This document shows positions 16,810 to 25,821 of a DNA stretch of 34,298 nucleotides, one piece after another. The notes beneath the pieces were generated by a model. It searched no databases and was not told the origin of the DNA. It was given only the letters and a program-made list of their open reading frames with translations. A program made the position numbers and the translations under genes. Numbering within the stretch: position 1 is the first letter of the stretch; each line of letters begins with the position of its first letter. Source of the DNA: Novosphingobium sp. (GTDB lineage: Bacteria > Pseudomonadota > Alphaproteobacteria > Sphingomonadales > Sphingomonadaceae); assembly GCA_013822005.1 (NCBI GenBank), contig PNJT01000008.1, positions 1 to 34,298 of the forward strand, written 5' to 3'.

Positions 16810-18210
16810 TCAGTTCTTGAACGGGTTCTTCGGGCTGCGCAGGGTCAGCCGCACCGGCACTGCGTCAAAGCCCAGGTCGCGGCGCAGCGAGTTGACCAGG
16901 TAACGCTGGTAGCTGGTCGGCAGGTCGTCCAGCCGGGTCCCGAACAGCACGAAGCCGGGCGGGCGCGTCTTGGCCTGGGTGATATAGCGCAGCTTGATCC
17001 GCTTGCCGCCGGGCGCGGGCGGCGGATTCTTTTCTAGCGCTTCTTCGAACCAGCGGTTGAGCAGGCCAGTCGGCACCCGCTTGGACCAGGCCGCGCGGAT
17101 TTCGAAAGCGACCTTGAGCAGCGTGTCGAGGCCCTTGCCGGTCCGTGCCGAAACCGTGAGCACCGGCAGTCCCTTGACCTGGCTGAGGCCATCTTCCAGC
17201 GCGCCCTTGATCCCGTTGAACAGGGTCGAGGCATCCTCGGCGGCGTCTTTGCCCGCGACGTCCCACTTGTTGATCGCGATCATCAGCGCCCGGCCCTCTT
17301 CGAGCACCATCGAGGCGATCTTGAGGTCCTGGTGCTCCAGGCCTCTGGTGGCATCGAGCAACAAGACCACCACTTCGGCGAAATCGACCGCGTGGCGGGC
17401 ATCGGCCACCGCCAGCTTTTCCAGCTTGTCGGTGACTTGCGCCTTCTTGCGCATCCCCGCAGTGTCGATCAGCCGCACGGGGCGCACATCACCGTTGTCG
17501 GGATCGGTCCATTCCCAATCGATCGCAATCGAATCGCGGGTGATCCCGGCTTCGGGTCCGGTCAGCAGCCGGTCTTCCTTCAGCAGGGCATTGATCAGCG
17601 TCGACTTACCGGCATTGGGCCGCCCGACGATCGCCAGCTTGAGCGGCGCCGCATTCAGCGCCTCTTCGTCTTCTTCGTCGAACGGTTCAAACTCTTCCGC
17701 TTCGGGCTGCTTGTCTTCAAGCAGCGGCAGCAGCGCTTCGAACAGATCGGCCATGCCGGTGCCATGTTCTGCGGAAAACGGAATCGGTTCGCCCAGCCCC
17801 AGCGCGAAGCTTTCGTAGACCCCGTGATCGCCTGATTTGCCTTCAGCCTTGTTGGCGATCAGCACCACCGGAACGCTCGATTCGCGCAAGTAACGGCCGA
17901 TCTCTTCATCGAGCGGAGTGAGGCCCGCGCGGGAATCGATCACGAACAGCGCGACGTCTGCGCCAACCAGCGAAGCTTCGGTCTGCTGGCGCATCCGCCC
18001 GGGCAGGCTGCCGGGATCTTCGTCCTCCCACCCGGCGGTATCGACGATCTGGAAATCGAGCCCCAACAGGTGCGCCTCGCCAAAGCGGCGGTCGCGGGTC
18101 ACCCCGGGCTGGTCATCGACCAGCGCCAGTTTCTTGCCCACCAGCCGGTTCCACAGCGTGGACTTGCCGACATTGGGGCGACCGATAATGATAACCTGCG
18201 GGAGCGCCAT
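16810..18210 (-). CDS. der: ribosome-assembly GTPase Der (EngA)
   Basis: Essential double-GTPase needed for maturation of the 50S ribosomal subunit. The 466-residue protein has two tandem G domains: GRPNVGKST at about 10-18 and GRPNAGKST at about 197-205. DTAGWED and DTAGMRKK are the two switch II motifs, with NKAEGK and NKWD as the G4 motifs. An acidic linker at about 168-187 (PEAEEFEPFDEEDEEA) and a C-terminal KH-like domain complete the usual architecture. The start at 18210 gives the family N-terminus MALPQVIIIG; the track start at 18258 adds 16 unrelated residues. It is monocistronic here and divergent from the CHAP gene. Confidence 0.98.
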   Translation of the reverse strand: MALPQVIIIGRPNVGKSTLWNRLVGKKLALVDDQPGVTRDRRFGEAHLLGLDFQIVDTAGWEDEDPGSLPGRMRQQTEASLVGADVALFVIDSRAGLTPLDEEIGRYLRESSVPVVLIANKAEGKSGDHGVYESFALGLGEPIPFSAEHGTGMADLFEALLPLLEDKQPEAEEFEPFDEEDEEALNAAPLKLAIVGRPNAGKSTLINALLKEDRLLTGPEAGITRDSIAIDWEWTDPDNGDVRPVRLIDTAGMRKKAQVTDKLEKLAVADARHAVDFAEVVVLLLDATRGLEHQDLKIASMVLEEGRALMIAINKWDVAGKDAAEDASTLFNGIKGALEDGLSQVKGLPVLTVSARTGKGLDTLLKVAFEIRAAWSKRVPTGLLNRWFEEALEKNPPPAPGGKRIKLRYITQAKTRPPGFVLFGTRLDDLPTSYQRYLVNSLRRDLGFDAVPVRLTLRSPKNPFKN

Positions 18211-18326
18211 GAGCGCGCCTGTGCGCCGGGCGGCAATTTTTTGCAAGGCGAACGGCAATTGGTTGCCGCGCCGTTAACCAAACCGCGCAGCCTCGCCCTA
18301 ACCACCTATCCCTATGTGCTGGGACC

Positions 18327-19004
18327 ATGATCAAGCGCATTCTTCTGACAGCGGGCGCCGCGGCGAGCATTCTGGCAATGCCGGTGAATGCCCGGATCGA
18401 GATAAATACTGACGACAGCGCGGTAACCGGCGGCGGCGGAGCAAACCTGCCGCCCTACCTGCAATGCGTGCCCTATGCCCGCCAGCTGACCGGGATCCAG
18501 ATCCGCGGCGACGCCTGGACCTGGTGGAATCAGGCCGAGGGCCGCTATGCCCGCGGCTTCATGCCCAAGGTCGGCGCGGTGATGGCGCTGAAGCCCCACG
18601 CCAACTCGCGGCTGGGCCATGTGGCGGCAGTCAGCAGAATCGTCGATTCGCGCACGATCCTGATCCGCCATTCGAACTGGAGCCCGATAGGCGGTCGCCG
18701 CGGCCAGATCGAGGACAATGTCAAAGTGGTGGACGTCTCCGAAGCGGGCGACTGGAGCGCGGTGCGGATCTGGTATGCCCCGATCCAGGCGCTGGGCGGC
18801 TCGCACTGGCCGGTCAGCGGGTTCATCTATCCGGGGAAGCCCGCCAAGGCCGAGAAGCTGACCCGCCAACCGCTGCTGCCATGGCCCGAAGCGCCCAAGG
18901 CGGGGAAGCCGGGGAAGCCTGCGAAGGCGGAGAAGGCAGCCAAGCCGACGAAACCGGGCAAGGACCCGATCGCCGATCTGATCAAGAAGAAGACGGGCTG
19001 GTAA
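18327..19004 (+). CDS. secreted CHAP-domain peptidoglycan hydrolase
   Basis: A 225-residue exported protein. An N-terminal hydrophobic signal (ILLTAGAAASILAMPVNA) precedes a CHAP domain at about 42-140. The catalytic Cys47 is in LQCVPYARQ, His98 in LGHVAAVSRI, and the polar third residue Asn117 in RHSNWSP, matching the C-H-N pattern of NlpC/P60-like CHAP amidases or endopeptidases. The C-terminus is a Lys/Pro/Ala-rich basic tail (KPGKPAKAEKAAKPTKPGKD) that could bind the envelope. It likely trims cell wall in the periplasm; bond specificity is unknown. It is divergent from der and convergent with DUF3297. Confidence 0.88.
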   Translation: MIKRILLTAGAAASILAMPVNARIEINTDDSAVTGGGGANLPPYLQCVPYARQLTGIQIRGDAWTWWNQAEGRYARGFMPKVGAVMALKPHANSRLGHVAAVSRIVDSRTILIRHSNWSPIGGRRGQIEDNVKVVDVSEAGDWSAVRIWYAPIQALGGSHWPVSGFIYPGKPAKAEKLTRQPLLPWPEAPKAGKPGKPAKAEKAAKPTKPGKDPIADLIKKKTGW

Positions 19005-19032
19005 TCCTCCCCCTGAGGAGGAGGACTAAGGC

Positions 19033-19320
19033 CTAAGCCTTCGCCACCGGGGCATCGTCGCCCAGATCTTCGTACCATGCCTCGACCGGGCCGTTCAGCT
19101 TGAGCGTCAGCGGCTGGCCGTGGCGGTCCATGGTCTTGCCGGCCTGAACCCGCACCCAGCCTTCGGAAATGCAGTATTCCTCGATATTGGTGCGGACCGT
19201 ACCCTTGAAGCGGATGCCGATGCCGCGCATCAGCTTGTCTTCGTCGAAATATTCGCTGCGCGGGCTGATCGCGATGCGGTCGGGCGGCAGGTCGGGTCCG
19301 GATTTGGTTTCTTCGCTCAT
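19033..19320 (-). CDS. DUF3297 family protein
   Basis: A 95-residue protein matching the DUF3297 pattern: PPDRIAISPRSEYFDEDKL, then IGIRFKGTVRTNIEEYC and SEGWVRVQAGKTMDRHGQPL. The family is small, conserved in proteobacteria and of unknown function; some databases mislabel it as glutathione peroxidase. The length is normal. It is convergent with the CHAP gene, with 28 bases between them that hold only a weak hairpin. Confidence 0.92.
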   Translation of the reverse strand: MSEETKSGPDLPPDRIAISPRSEYFDEDKLMRGIGIRFKGTVRTNIEEYCISEGWVRVQAGKTMDRHGQPLTLKLNGPVEAWYEDLGDDAPVAKA

Positions 19321-19422
19321 CCTGCGCGCACTACCCAGCTTTCAGCCCTTGTCAATTCGCGCAGGGCACTCTAATGGCGCCCATCGCATTATCCGAACGG
19401 CCCTTGCGGCCTTTGGGGGAAT

Positions 19423-19497
19423 GGGCGCGTAGCTCAGCGGTAGAGCACACCCTTCACACGGGTGGGGTCACAGGTTCAATCCCTGTCGCGCCCACCA
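19423..19497 (+). tRNA. tRNA-Val (anticodon CAC)
   Basis: Standard cloverleaf with acceptor stem GGGCGCG/CGCGCCC, discriminator A and an encoded CCA. The D-arm has AGCTCAGCGGTAGAGC, the anticodon arm is CACCC-TTCACAC-GGGTG, and the T-arm is CAGGTTCAATCCCTG. It stands alone between DUF3297 and a convergent secreted-protein gene. Confidence 0.97.
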
Positions 19498-19509
19498 TTC
19501 CCGCCAGTC

Positions 19510-20943
19510 TCAATAGCCGATCAGACCCAGCGCGTGCCGGATAAACATATCGCGGTCGGCCACCCATTGCGATTGCGGGGGCAGTTGCGGATCGGTGAAG
19601 GTCCAGCCCTCTTTCGAATAGACCCGCGCGAACTTGCCGCGGGTATTGAACGCCAGTGAGACCATCCGCTGCTGCGCCCTGGTGGTCAGGGCATTGCCAT
19701 CCACCACCGTGCTGCCGGGCTCAAACCCGGTGCCTTGCGGGCGCAGCGCAAAGACGTAAGGCTCTGTCCGGAAGCTGTCGACCGAGGTGTTGAAGAACAC
19801 CGAGAGGTAAACCTGGTCGAGCGATTGCAGCGGTGCAGCCGGCATGCGCCAGCGCGGATCGACCATGATGTTCCAGGGATAGAGGCCAGGCTGCCCGTAC
19901 ATGATCTCTGTGCGCAGATCGACCAGCGTATCGCGCACCGCCTGTGCCGGGGCCTGGCGCTGGATCTTGAGGCCATTCGACCAGGTGAAGCCGAACGCCG
20001 AAATATCCAGCGGCGGCATGGCCGAGGGCGGCGCGCCGTTGGGGGTGTTGGCGACTGTGACGTTCTCGTAGATCCTGAGGTAGGCCTTGTCCTTCAGCTG
20101 ATGCCCGCTGGCCTGATCGGCCCAGCCGCGCTGCCCGCGCCAGATGGAATTGCGCATGTGCGAAACCAGAATGCCGTTCACGTAAGTCGCGTGTTCCTGG
20201 TCGCTGTTGGTGCCGACATTGCCGGTGAACTCGCTGTCCTCGACATAGAGCATCGACTGCCCGCCGGGGATGAACAGCGCGTTCTTGCCGCCGAACACTT
20301 TCGAGCGGCGGATCACCGCAGTGAACAGCCCGGGCCGCCCGCCCTCGAACGCCTCAAGATGGATCGCGCCCTTGGGCTGGATCGCGCCGGGGAAATCGAG
20401 CTCGATATCGGCCATCTCGAAATGGACGCGCTGCCGCCCGATACCGAGCAAGCGCATGGTGACGGTGGCCCATTGGTCATTCGTCCGGAAAATCACCCGC
20501 TGGCCGGGGATCGAGCTGTGCAGCAGGTACTGCGTGCGATCGGCCGAACCGGCGATCTGCGGCAGCCAAGGGTAGAACGGATAGACACAAGGGTTCCCGG
20601 CCTTGTCCTTGGCCTCGTAGGTTATCTCAAACCCGCCCTCGGCCCGCCCGCCCAGCGAATCCCGGCTGGTCCCGGAGAACACCTCGCGCCCCGCCGCGCG
20701 CGAAGCATCGCATTTGACGTAGAGCCGCACGGCGGGCCGGCGCAGGCCCTGCATCGGCATGTAGAAAGGATAGGCCGATGTTGGCGCAGGCGCGACGGGC
20801 TGCAGCGCGGGTGCCGGTGCGGCCTTGGCCGGTGCGGGTTTGAGCGGCGCAGGCACACCCTGCCCTCCGGCCAGCGCCGCCGCAGCGCCGCCCAGCACGG
20901 CAAGGGTCACCAAGACAAGTTTGCGCGTCATCATCATGAACAT
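19510..20943 (-). CDS. secreted protein of unknown function, probable right-handed beta-helix
   Basis: A 477-residue protein I cannot name. It has a signal peptide (KLVLVTLAVLGGAAAALAG) and a Pro/Ala-rich segment to about residue 55. A long globular part follows whose middle shows the strand-turn pattern of parallel beta-helix proteins: VIRRSKVFGGKNALFIPGG, then MLYVEDSEFTGNVG and ILVSHMRNSIWRGQ. Two cysteines (near 79 and 120) could form a disulfide. Such folds occur in polysaccharide lyases and surface proteins, but no catalytic motif is evident. Start codons at 20943 and 20937 are both possible. The gene is convergent with tRNA-Val and divergent from serS. Confidence 0.75.
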   Translation of the reverse strand: MFMMMTRKLVLVTLAVLGGAAAALAGGQGVPAPLKPAPAKAAPAPALQPVAPAPTSAYPFYMPMQGLRRPAVRLYVKCDASRAAGREVFSGTSRDSLGGRAEGGFEITYEAKDKAGNPCVYPFYPWLPQIAGSADRTQYLLHSSIPGQRVIFRTNDQWATVTMRLLGIGRQRVHFEMADIELDFPGAIQPKGAIHLEAFEGGRPGLFTAVIRRSKVFGGKNALFIPGGQSMLYVEDSEFTGNVGTNSDQEHATYVNGILVSHMRNSIWRGQRGWADQASGHQLKDKAYLRIYENVTVANTPNGAPPSAMPPLDISAFGFTWSNGLKIQRQAPAQAVRDTLVDLRTEIMYGQPGLYPWNIMVDPRWRMPAAPLQSLDQVYLSVFFNTSVDSFRTEPYVFALRPQGTGFEPGSTVVDGNALTTRAQQRMVSLAFNTRGKFARVYSKEGWTFTDPQLPPQSQWVADRDMFIRHALGLIGY

Positions 20944-21011
20944 ACCCCTCGCCCAAACAACTTCCTATCGCGTTAACCGTGCGCGCCAAAACCCGTTCCC
21001 CACCCCCCACC

Positions 21012-21113
21012 CCGTTCGTCCTGAGCTTGTCGAAGGGCCGCCCTTGCCTTCGTGCCGCGCGTACTGACGCCCGAAGAAGAGGACAGTGCTTCGACAAGCT
21101 CAGCATGAACGGG
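21012..21113. repeat. palindromic intergenic repeat (CTGAGCTTGTCGAAG family)
   Basis: Outer arms CCGTTCGTC and GAACGG flank the same perfect 15-base arms seen at 16589-16671: CTGAGCTTGTCGAAG at 21021-21035 and CTTCGACAAGCTCAG at 21089-21103. It fills most of the 253-bp gap between the beta-helix gene and serS. No gene is seen; the ORF opening at 21086 reads through one arm of the repeat. Confidence 0.85.
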
Positions 21114-21196
21114 TTTGGGGGGAGCAGTATCTGTTGAAGGCAGCGCAGCTTCGCAGCCTTGCACCCTTTGGTGCGAAGCGGCATAGCGCCCGCACT

Positions 21197-22474
21197 ATGC
21201 ATGATATCAAGTTCATCCGCGAAAACCCCGCAGCTTTCGACGCCGGTCTGGCGCGCCGGGGGCTTGAGCCGCTTTCGGCCCCAATCCTTGCCCTCGACAG
21301 CGAGCGGCGCAGTGTGGCTACCCGGATGCAGGAAGCGCAGAGCCGCCGCAACGACGCCTCGAAGCTGATCGGCGCGGCGATGGGCCGGGGTGACAAGGAT
21401 GAGGCCGAACGGCTCAAGACCGAAGTTGCGGAACTGAAAGACACTCTGCCCGCGCTCGAAACCGAAGAACGCGAGCTGACCCAGCGCCTCACCGATGCCC
21501 TGGCGATCATCCCGAACCTGCCCGCCCCCGATGTGCCCGAAGGCGCGGACGAGCATGCCAATCTGGAAGTCAGCCGTTGGGGCAGCCCTCGTGCCTTCAA
21601 CTTCCCGCCCAGGGAGCATGCCGACCTGGGCCCGGCACTGGGGCTCGATTTCGAAACCGGCGCGCTGATTTCGGGTGCGCGATTCACGTTCCTGCGCGGC
21701 GGCATGGCCCGGCTGCAACGCGCGATCGGTCAGTTCATGATCGACCACCAGACCAGCGTAAACGGCTACAGCGAATGCAACACTCCGGTGCTGGTGCGCG
21801 ATGAGGCGATGTACGGCACCGACAAGCTGCCCAAATTCGCCGAGGATTCGTTCCGCACCACCGATGGCCGCTGGCTGATCCCAACCTCGGAAGTCACCCT
21901 GACCAGCTCGGTCATGGGCCAGATCCTTGACGAGGCGGCCCTGCCAATGCGGATGACCGCGCTGTCGCTGTGCTTCCGCAGCGAGGCCGGGGCGGCGGGG
22001 AAGGATACGCGCGGGTTCATCCGCCAGCACCAGTTCGAAAAATGCGAGCTGGTCAGCGTGGTCCGCCCCGAAGACAGCGCGGCCGAGCATGAACGCATGA
22101 CCGACGCGGCGGAATCGATCCTGCAAGCGCTGGAGCTGCCCTACCGCAAGGTGCTGCTCTGCACCGGCGACATGGGCTTTGGCGCGCGCAAGACCTATGA
22201 CCTTGAGGTCTGGCTGCCGGGGCAGGAAACCTACCGCGAGATTTCGTCCTGCTCGAACTGCGGCGATTTCCAGGCCCGGCGGATGAATACGCGGTACCGG
22301 CCCGAGGGCGGTAAAGGCACCGAATTCGTCCACACGCTCAACGGGTCGGGCCTCGCAGTGGGCCGCACCCTCGTGGCGGTGCTGGAAAACTACCAGCAGG
22401 AAGACGGCACGGTCGAAATTCCCAAGGCTTTGCTGCCCTCTATGGGCGGGATCGACCGGCTGGTTCCGCTGTGA
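21197..22474 (+). CDS. serS: seryl-tRNA synthetase
   Basis: Class II aminoacyl-tRNA synthetase charging tRNA-Ser. It has 425 residues, typical for bacterial SerRS. The N-terminal coiled-coil arm spans about 30-100 ([20 protein letters not shown]). The catalytic core includes motif 2 ([21 protein letters not shown]) and motif 3 ([20 protein letters not shown]). The ATG at 21197 gives the family start [10 protein letters not shown]; the track ORF begins upstream in a repeat. It is followed by surE after a 96-bp gap holding a long palindrome. Confidence 0.98.
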   Translation: MHDIKFIRENPAAFDAGLARRGLEPLSAPILALDSERRSVATRMQEAQSRRNDASKLIGAAMGRGDKDEAERLKTEVAELKDTLPALETEERELTQRLTDALAIIPNLPAPDVPEGADEHANLEVSRWGSPRAFNFPPREHADLGPALGLDFETGALISGARFTFLRGGMARLQRAIGQFMIDHQTSVNGYSECNTPVLVRDEAMYGTDKLPKFAEDSFRTTDGRWLIPTSEVTLTSSVMGQILDEAALPMRMTALSLCFRSEAGAAGKDTRGFIRQHQFEKCELVSVVRPEDSAAEHERMTDAAESILQALELPYRKVLLCTGDMGFGARKTYDLEVWLPGQETYREISSCSNCGDFQARRMNTRYRPEGGKGTEFVHTLNGSGLAVGRTLVAVLENYQQEDGTVEIPKALLPSMGGIDRLVPL

Positions 22475-22487
22475 TGTTTCAAATAGC

Positions 22488-22556
22488 CCGTTCGTCCCGA
22501 GCGAAGTCGAGGGACCGCCGCGCACGCGACCCCTCGACTTCGCTCGGGGCGAACGG
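22488..22556. repeat. long near-perfect palindrome between serS and surE
   Basis: Two 26-base arms (CCGTTCGTCCCGAGCGAAGT... and its reverse complement) match at 25 of 26 positions, separated by about 17 bases. The unit is related in outline to the CCGTTCGTCCTGAGC repeat at 21012 but has a different core (GCGAAGTCGAGGG). It ends 14 bases before the surE GTG, so in RNA it would form a strong hairpin just upstream of the surE ribosome-binding site. Confidence 0.88.
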
Positions 22557-22570
22557 ATTTGGGGAATGAT

Positions 22571-23335
22571 GTGAGAATTCTGCTCACCAACGACGATGGC
22601 ATCCACGCCCCCGGGCTCGACGTGCTGGAAGCGATCGCGCGGCAGTTTTCGGACGACATCTGGATCGTTGCCCCGGTCGAGGAGCAATCGGGGGCGGGGC
22701 ATTCGCTCACGCTGGGCCGCCCGGTGCGGCTGCGCCAGCATGCCGAACGCCGCTTTGCCGTATCCGGCACGCCGACCGATGCGGTGATGATGGCACTGAG
22801 GAAGGTCATGCCGGACCGGCCCGACGTGATCCTCTCGGGCGTCAACCGGGGGGCCAATCTGGGCGACGATGTGACCTATTCGGGCACCGTTTCGGCCGCT
22901 ATCGAAGGCGCGCTGGCGGGGATCCCTTCAATCGCGCTGAGCCAGGTCTATGCCAGGGAAGGCATGGGCGACACTGTGCCGTTCGGGGCCGCCGAGGCCT
23001 GGGGGGCCAAAGTGGTCGGGCCCTTGCTCGATGCGCCTTTCGCGCCGCGTACGGTGATCAATGTCAACTTTCCTGCGATCGAGGCGAGTGCAGTTCAGGG
23101 AATTCGCGTGGTTCGCCAAGGATTTCATGACTATGCGCGCGGATCAGTGGTTGAAGGAACCGATCCAAGGGGGTATCAGTACTATTGGTTCGGCCTGCAC
23201 GGGATTGAGCATACCCCCGGTCATGCCACCGACCTTGAAGCAATCCAGGACGGGTACATCAGCGTGACACCACTGCAACTCGACCTGACCCACGATGCGT
23301 CGCTGGCGGCGCTGGCTCCGCGTTTCGCCACATGA
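22571..23335 (+). CDS. surE: 5'/3'-nucleotidase SurE
   Basis: Metal-dependent nucleotidase acting on nucleoside monophosphates, linked to stationary-phase survival. The 254-residue protein opens with the metal-binding signature LLTNDDGIHAPGL (Asp8, Asp9). It continues with the conserved APVEEQSGAGHSLT and LSGVNRGANLGDDVTYSGTV, which supply the remaining Ser and Asn ligands. I choose the GTG at 22571, giving MRILLTNDDG, with GGGGA just upstream; the TTG at 22559 lies in a repeat flank. It overlaps the LysM/M23 gene by ATGA and sits in the common serS-surE-nlpD-like order. Confidence 0.97.
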   Translation: MRILLTNDDGIHAPGLDVLEAIARQFSDDIWIVAPVEEQSGAGHSLTLGRPVRLRQHAERRFAVSGTPTDAVMMALRKVMPDRPDVILSGVNRGANLGDDVTYSGTVSAAIEGALAGIPSIALSQVYAREGMGDTVPFGAAEAWGAKVVGPLLDAPFAPRTVINVNFPAIEASAVQGIRVVRQGFHDYARGSVVEGTDPRGYQYYWFGLHGIEHTPGHATDLEAIQDGYISVTPLQLDLTHDASLAALAPRFAT

Positions 23336-24177
23336 AGCGCACGGGCGCCCTGGCCCTGATACTCGCGGCGCTGATCGCCGCTCCATCCCGTTCGCAAACG
23401 CCCAAAAGCGACCCCAAGACCGAAACGATGCATGTCGTCCAGCCGGGCGAGACGCTGGGCGGGATCGCCCAGCGCGCCGAAGTGCCGCGCGTGCTGATCA
23501 TCGAGGCCAATGGCCTGAAAGAACCCTACGCGCTGAAAGCCGGGCAAAAGCTGGTGATCCCGCGCCGCCGCAGCCATACGGTGAAAGAGGGCGAAAGCGC
23601 CTTTGACGTGGCGATGGCCTATGGCGTGCCTTGGGCCGATATCGCTGCTGCCAATGGCCTGAAGAGCGACGCCAAGATCAAGCCAGGGCAGAAGCTGGCG
23701 ATCCCGACCACCACCGCGGTCAAGGCCGCGCCGCAGAGCACGCCTTCGCCGTCGATCAGCACCGAAGACAGCAAGGACCTTCCCGATACCGCCGCGCCGA
23801 AGTTCGCCTGGCCGGTCAAAGGCAAGGTGCGCCGCGCCTTCCTCGCCGCCAAGGGCGGCAAGACCGGCCACGACGGGATCGACATTCTGGCCGATGAGGG
23901 CACCGCAGCGCGCGCGGCAGCAGCGGGCAAGGTGATCTTCGCCGGACAGGGGCCCGAGGAATACGGACTGACTGTGATCGTCTGGCACACGGGCCGCTGG
24001 ACCACGACTTACAGCTATCTGTCCAAGATCACGGTCAAGGAAGGCGATTCCGTCAAGGCTGTGGAGCGGGTCGGGCTAGTGGGTGAAACCGGCCTCGCCA
24101 CCGAACCCCAGCTCCACTTCGAGATCCGCCGCAACAAGCTGCCGCAGGATCCGGCGCGGTATCTGCCGAAGCCGTGA
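23332..24177 (+). CDS. LysM and M23 (LytM) domain protein, NlpD-like
   Basis: A 281-residue exported envelope protein. A signal peptide ([16 protein letters not shown]) without a lipobox cysteine is followed by two LysM domains at about 33-77 ([13 protein letters not shown]) and 82-125 ([13 protein letters not shown]). An M23/LytM domain occupies about 158-275. The first metal motif HxxxD is kept (H180, D184 in GHDGIDI), but the final HxH reads QLH (Q260, H262) and the YxH position reads YSYL. Loss of ligands suggests it activates amidases, like NlpD and EnvC, rather than cutting peptidoglycan itself. Position after surE mirrors surE-nlpD synteny. Translation is coupled to surE by ATGA. Confidence 0.88.
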   Translation: MKRTGALALILAALIAAPSRSQTPKSDPKTETMHVVQPGETLGGIAQRAEVPRVLIIEANGLKEPYALKAGQKLVIPRRRSHTVKEGESAFDVAMAYGVPWADIAAANGLKSDAKIKPGQKLAIPTTTAVKAAPQSTPSPSISTEDSKDLPDTAAPKFAWPVKGKVRRAFLAAKGGKTGHDGIDILADEGTAARAAAAGKVIFAGQGPEEYGLTVIVWHTGRWTTTYSYLSKITVKEGDSVKAVERVGLVGETGLATEPQLHFEIRRNKLPQDPARYLPKP

Positions 24178-24188
24178 GTCCTCTCAAA

Positions 24189-24211
24189 ATCCTCCCCCAA
24201 AGGGGGAGGAT
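24189..24211. repeat. short CCTCCCCC/GGGGGAGG hairpin before rimO
   Basis: ATCCTCCCCC-AAA-GGGGGAGGAT, a perfect 10-bp stem with a 3-base loop, 12 bases after the LysM/M23 stop. There is no T-tract on the plus strand, so it is more likely a member of the recurring C/G-tract palindromes than a true terminator. It could weaken read-through into rimO. Confidence 0.6.
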
Positions 24212-24301
24212 CTATGCGATTTGGACCTCGCCCTTGAGTGTTTTCGCCGATTGCGCACCAGCAGTAGCACTTTGCCGCCACCCCGTGTAAGGGGCCGCGC
24301 G

Positions 24302-25666
24302 ATGGCAACCGTAATCCCAGATCAGAAGCGTGTCGGCATGGTCAGCCTGGGCTGTCCCAAGGCGCTGGTCGACAGCGAGCGCATTCTCACCAAACTGCGC
24401 GCCGATGGCTATGCCATGTCGCCCGACTACGAGGGTGCCGACGTGGTGCTGGTCAACACGTGCGGGTTTCTCGATTCTGCCAAGGAAGAAAGCCTGGCCG
24501 CGATTGGCGAGGCGATTGCCGAGAACGGGCGGGTGATCGTCACCGGCTGCATGGGCAATGAGGCCGAGCTGATCCGCGCCAAGTTCCCCGCAGTGCTCGC
24601 GGTCACCGGTGCGCACCAGTACGAAGCAGTGGTCGAGGCGGTTCACGAAGCCGCGCCGCCCAGCCAAGGCCCTTACATCGACCTGGTGCCGCAGCCCGAC
24701 ATCAAGCTGACCCCGCGCCACTACAGCTACCTCAAGATTTCCGAGGGCTGCAACCACGCCTGCTCGTTCTGCATCATCCCGAGCTTGCGCGGAAAACTGG
24801 CCAGCCGCCGGATCGACGCGGTGCTGCGCGAGGCGGAAAAGCTGGTCGCGGCGGGGACCAGGGAGCTGCTGGTGATCAGCCAGGATACCTCGGCCTATGG
24901 CGTCGATGTCCGCCACGAGGAACGCACGTGGAAGGACCACCCGGTCCGCACCCACATGACCGACCTCGCCCGCGAACTCGGCCAGCTGCGCACGCCCGAG
25001 GGTGACACCCCGTGGGTGCGACTTCACTATGTCTATCCCTATCCGCACGTCGATGCGGTGATCCCCTTGATGGCTGAAGGGCTGCTCACCCCCTATCTCG
25101 ACATTCCCTTTCAGCACGCCAGCCCCTCGGTGCTCAAAGCCATGAAGCGCCCCGCCAACGAGGCCAAAGTGCTCGAACGGCTGAAGTCATGGCGCGCAAT
25201 TTGCCCCGATATCGCCGTGCGCAGCTCGTTTGTGGTCGGCTTCCCCGGTGAGACCGAGGCCGACTTCCAGTACTTGCTCGACTGGCTGGATGAAGCCCAG
25301 CTCGACCGCGTCGGCGCCTTCCGCTTCGAACCCGTTGCCGGCGCCTCAGCGAATGACCTGCCCGGCGCAGTGCCCGAAGAGGTCAAGGAAGAACGCTACG
25401 GGCGGATCATGGCAAAGACAGAGGCGATCAGCGCGGCGAAACTTGCCGCCAAGGTCGGCCAGACAATCAAGGTGATCATCGACGAGGTTGGCGAGCCCGA
25501 CGAAGACGGCGATCGCGGCGCGACCGGTCGATCACAGGCCGACGCGCCCGAGATCGATGGTGCGGTATACTTGCGCGAAGTGCCGGACACGCTGAAGCCG
25601 GGTGATTTCGTCGAGGTCCAGATCGAAGACGCCGACGCGCACGATCTGTTCGGGGTAATCGCCTGA
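24302..25666 (+). CDS. rimO: ribosomal protein S12 methylthiotransferase RimO
   Basis: Radical SAM enzyme that methylthiolates the conserved aspartate of ribosomal protein S12. The 454-residue protein has the N-terminal UPF0004 domain with three cluster cysteines (C18 in [12 protein letters not shown]54 in [13 protein letters not shown]83 in TGCMGNEAE). The radical SAM CxxxCxxC motif is C150, C154 and C157 in [12 protein letters not shown]-terminal TRAM domain follows. The [12 protein letters not shown] and [10 protein letters not shown] motifs separate RimO from MiaB. The ATG at 24302 is chosen over the long upstream ORF, which runs out of the M23 gene in another frame. Confidence 0.97.
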   Translation: MATVIPDQKRVGMVSLGCPKALVDSERILTKLRADGYAMSPDYEGADVVLVNTCGFLDSAKEESLAAIGEAIAENGRVIVTGCMGNEAELIRAKFPAVLAVTGAHQYEAVVEAVHEAAPPSQGPYIDLVPQPDIKLTPRHYSYLKISEGCNHACSFCIIPSLRGKLASRRIDAVLREAEKLVAAGTRELLVISQDTSAYGVDVRHEERTWKDHPVRTHMTDLARELGQLRTPEGDTPWVRLHYVYPYPHVDAVIPLMAEGLLTPYLDIPFQHASPSVLKAMKRPANEAKVLERLKSWRAICPDIAVRSSFVVGFPGETEADFQYLLDWLDEAQLDRVGAFRFEPVAGASANDLPGAVPEEVKEERYGRIMAKTEAISAAKLAAKVGQTIKVIIDEVGEPDEDGDRGATGRSQADAPEIDGAVYLREVPDTLKPGDFVEVQIEDADAHDLFGVIA

Positions 25667-25724
25667 TCGCAATTGCCGCGCGTCTGGACCGCTTGGACCA
25701 CACCCTTGAGCGGAAAAATTCTCG

Positions 25725-25821
25725 TCCTGCAGCGAGAGCAAACCATGCCCGCAAAGCCGGGGACGCAAGCCAACGATTTCAAAGAACCGCTGCGAACATT
25801 GCAGGCGGCGGGGATGCAGGA
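25725..25821 (+). ncRNA. structured leader resembling a class-I c-di-GMP (GEMM) riboswitch
   Basis: Seen: a perfect 7-bp closing stem TCCTGCA (25725-25731) / TGCAGGA (25815-25821). Inside it lie GCGAGAGCAAACC, a small CCCG/CGGG hairpin, GGGGACGCAAGCC, a second hairpin CCGCTGC/GCAGGCGG, and GGCGGGG before the closing strand. Known: class-I c-di-GMP riboswitches carry GGGCAAACC, GGGACGCAAAGCC and a 3' GCGGGG-like strand in this order. Departures: one A is missing in GCAAAGCC, the first helix is shifted, and the tetraloop-receptor segment is not clear. An 8-bp alternative stem (25808-25815 with 25836-25843) could act as a switch. The family call is tentative; the structure itself is more secure. 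Confidence 0.35.

Noticed and set aside
19005-19022. TCCTCC/GGAGGA hairpin between CHAP and DUF3297
   Set aside because: It has only 6 bp and no T-tract on either strand, so it is too weak to call a terminator.
20627-22741. 704-residue minus-strand ORF across serS
   Set aside because: It runs through serS, a palindrome and part of another gene; no homology is visible.
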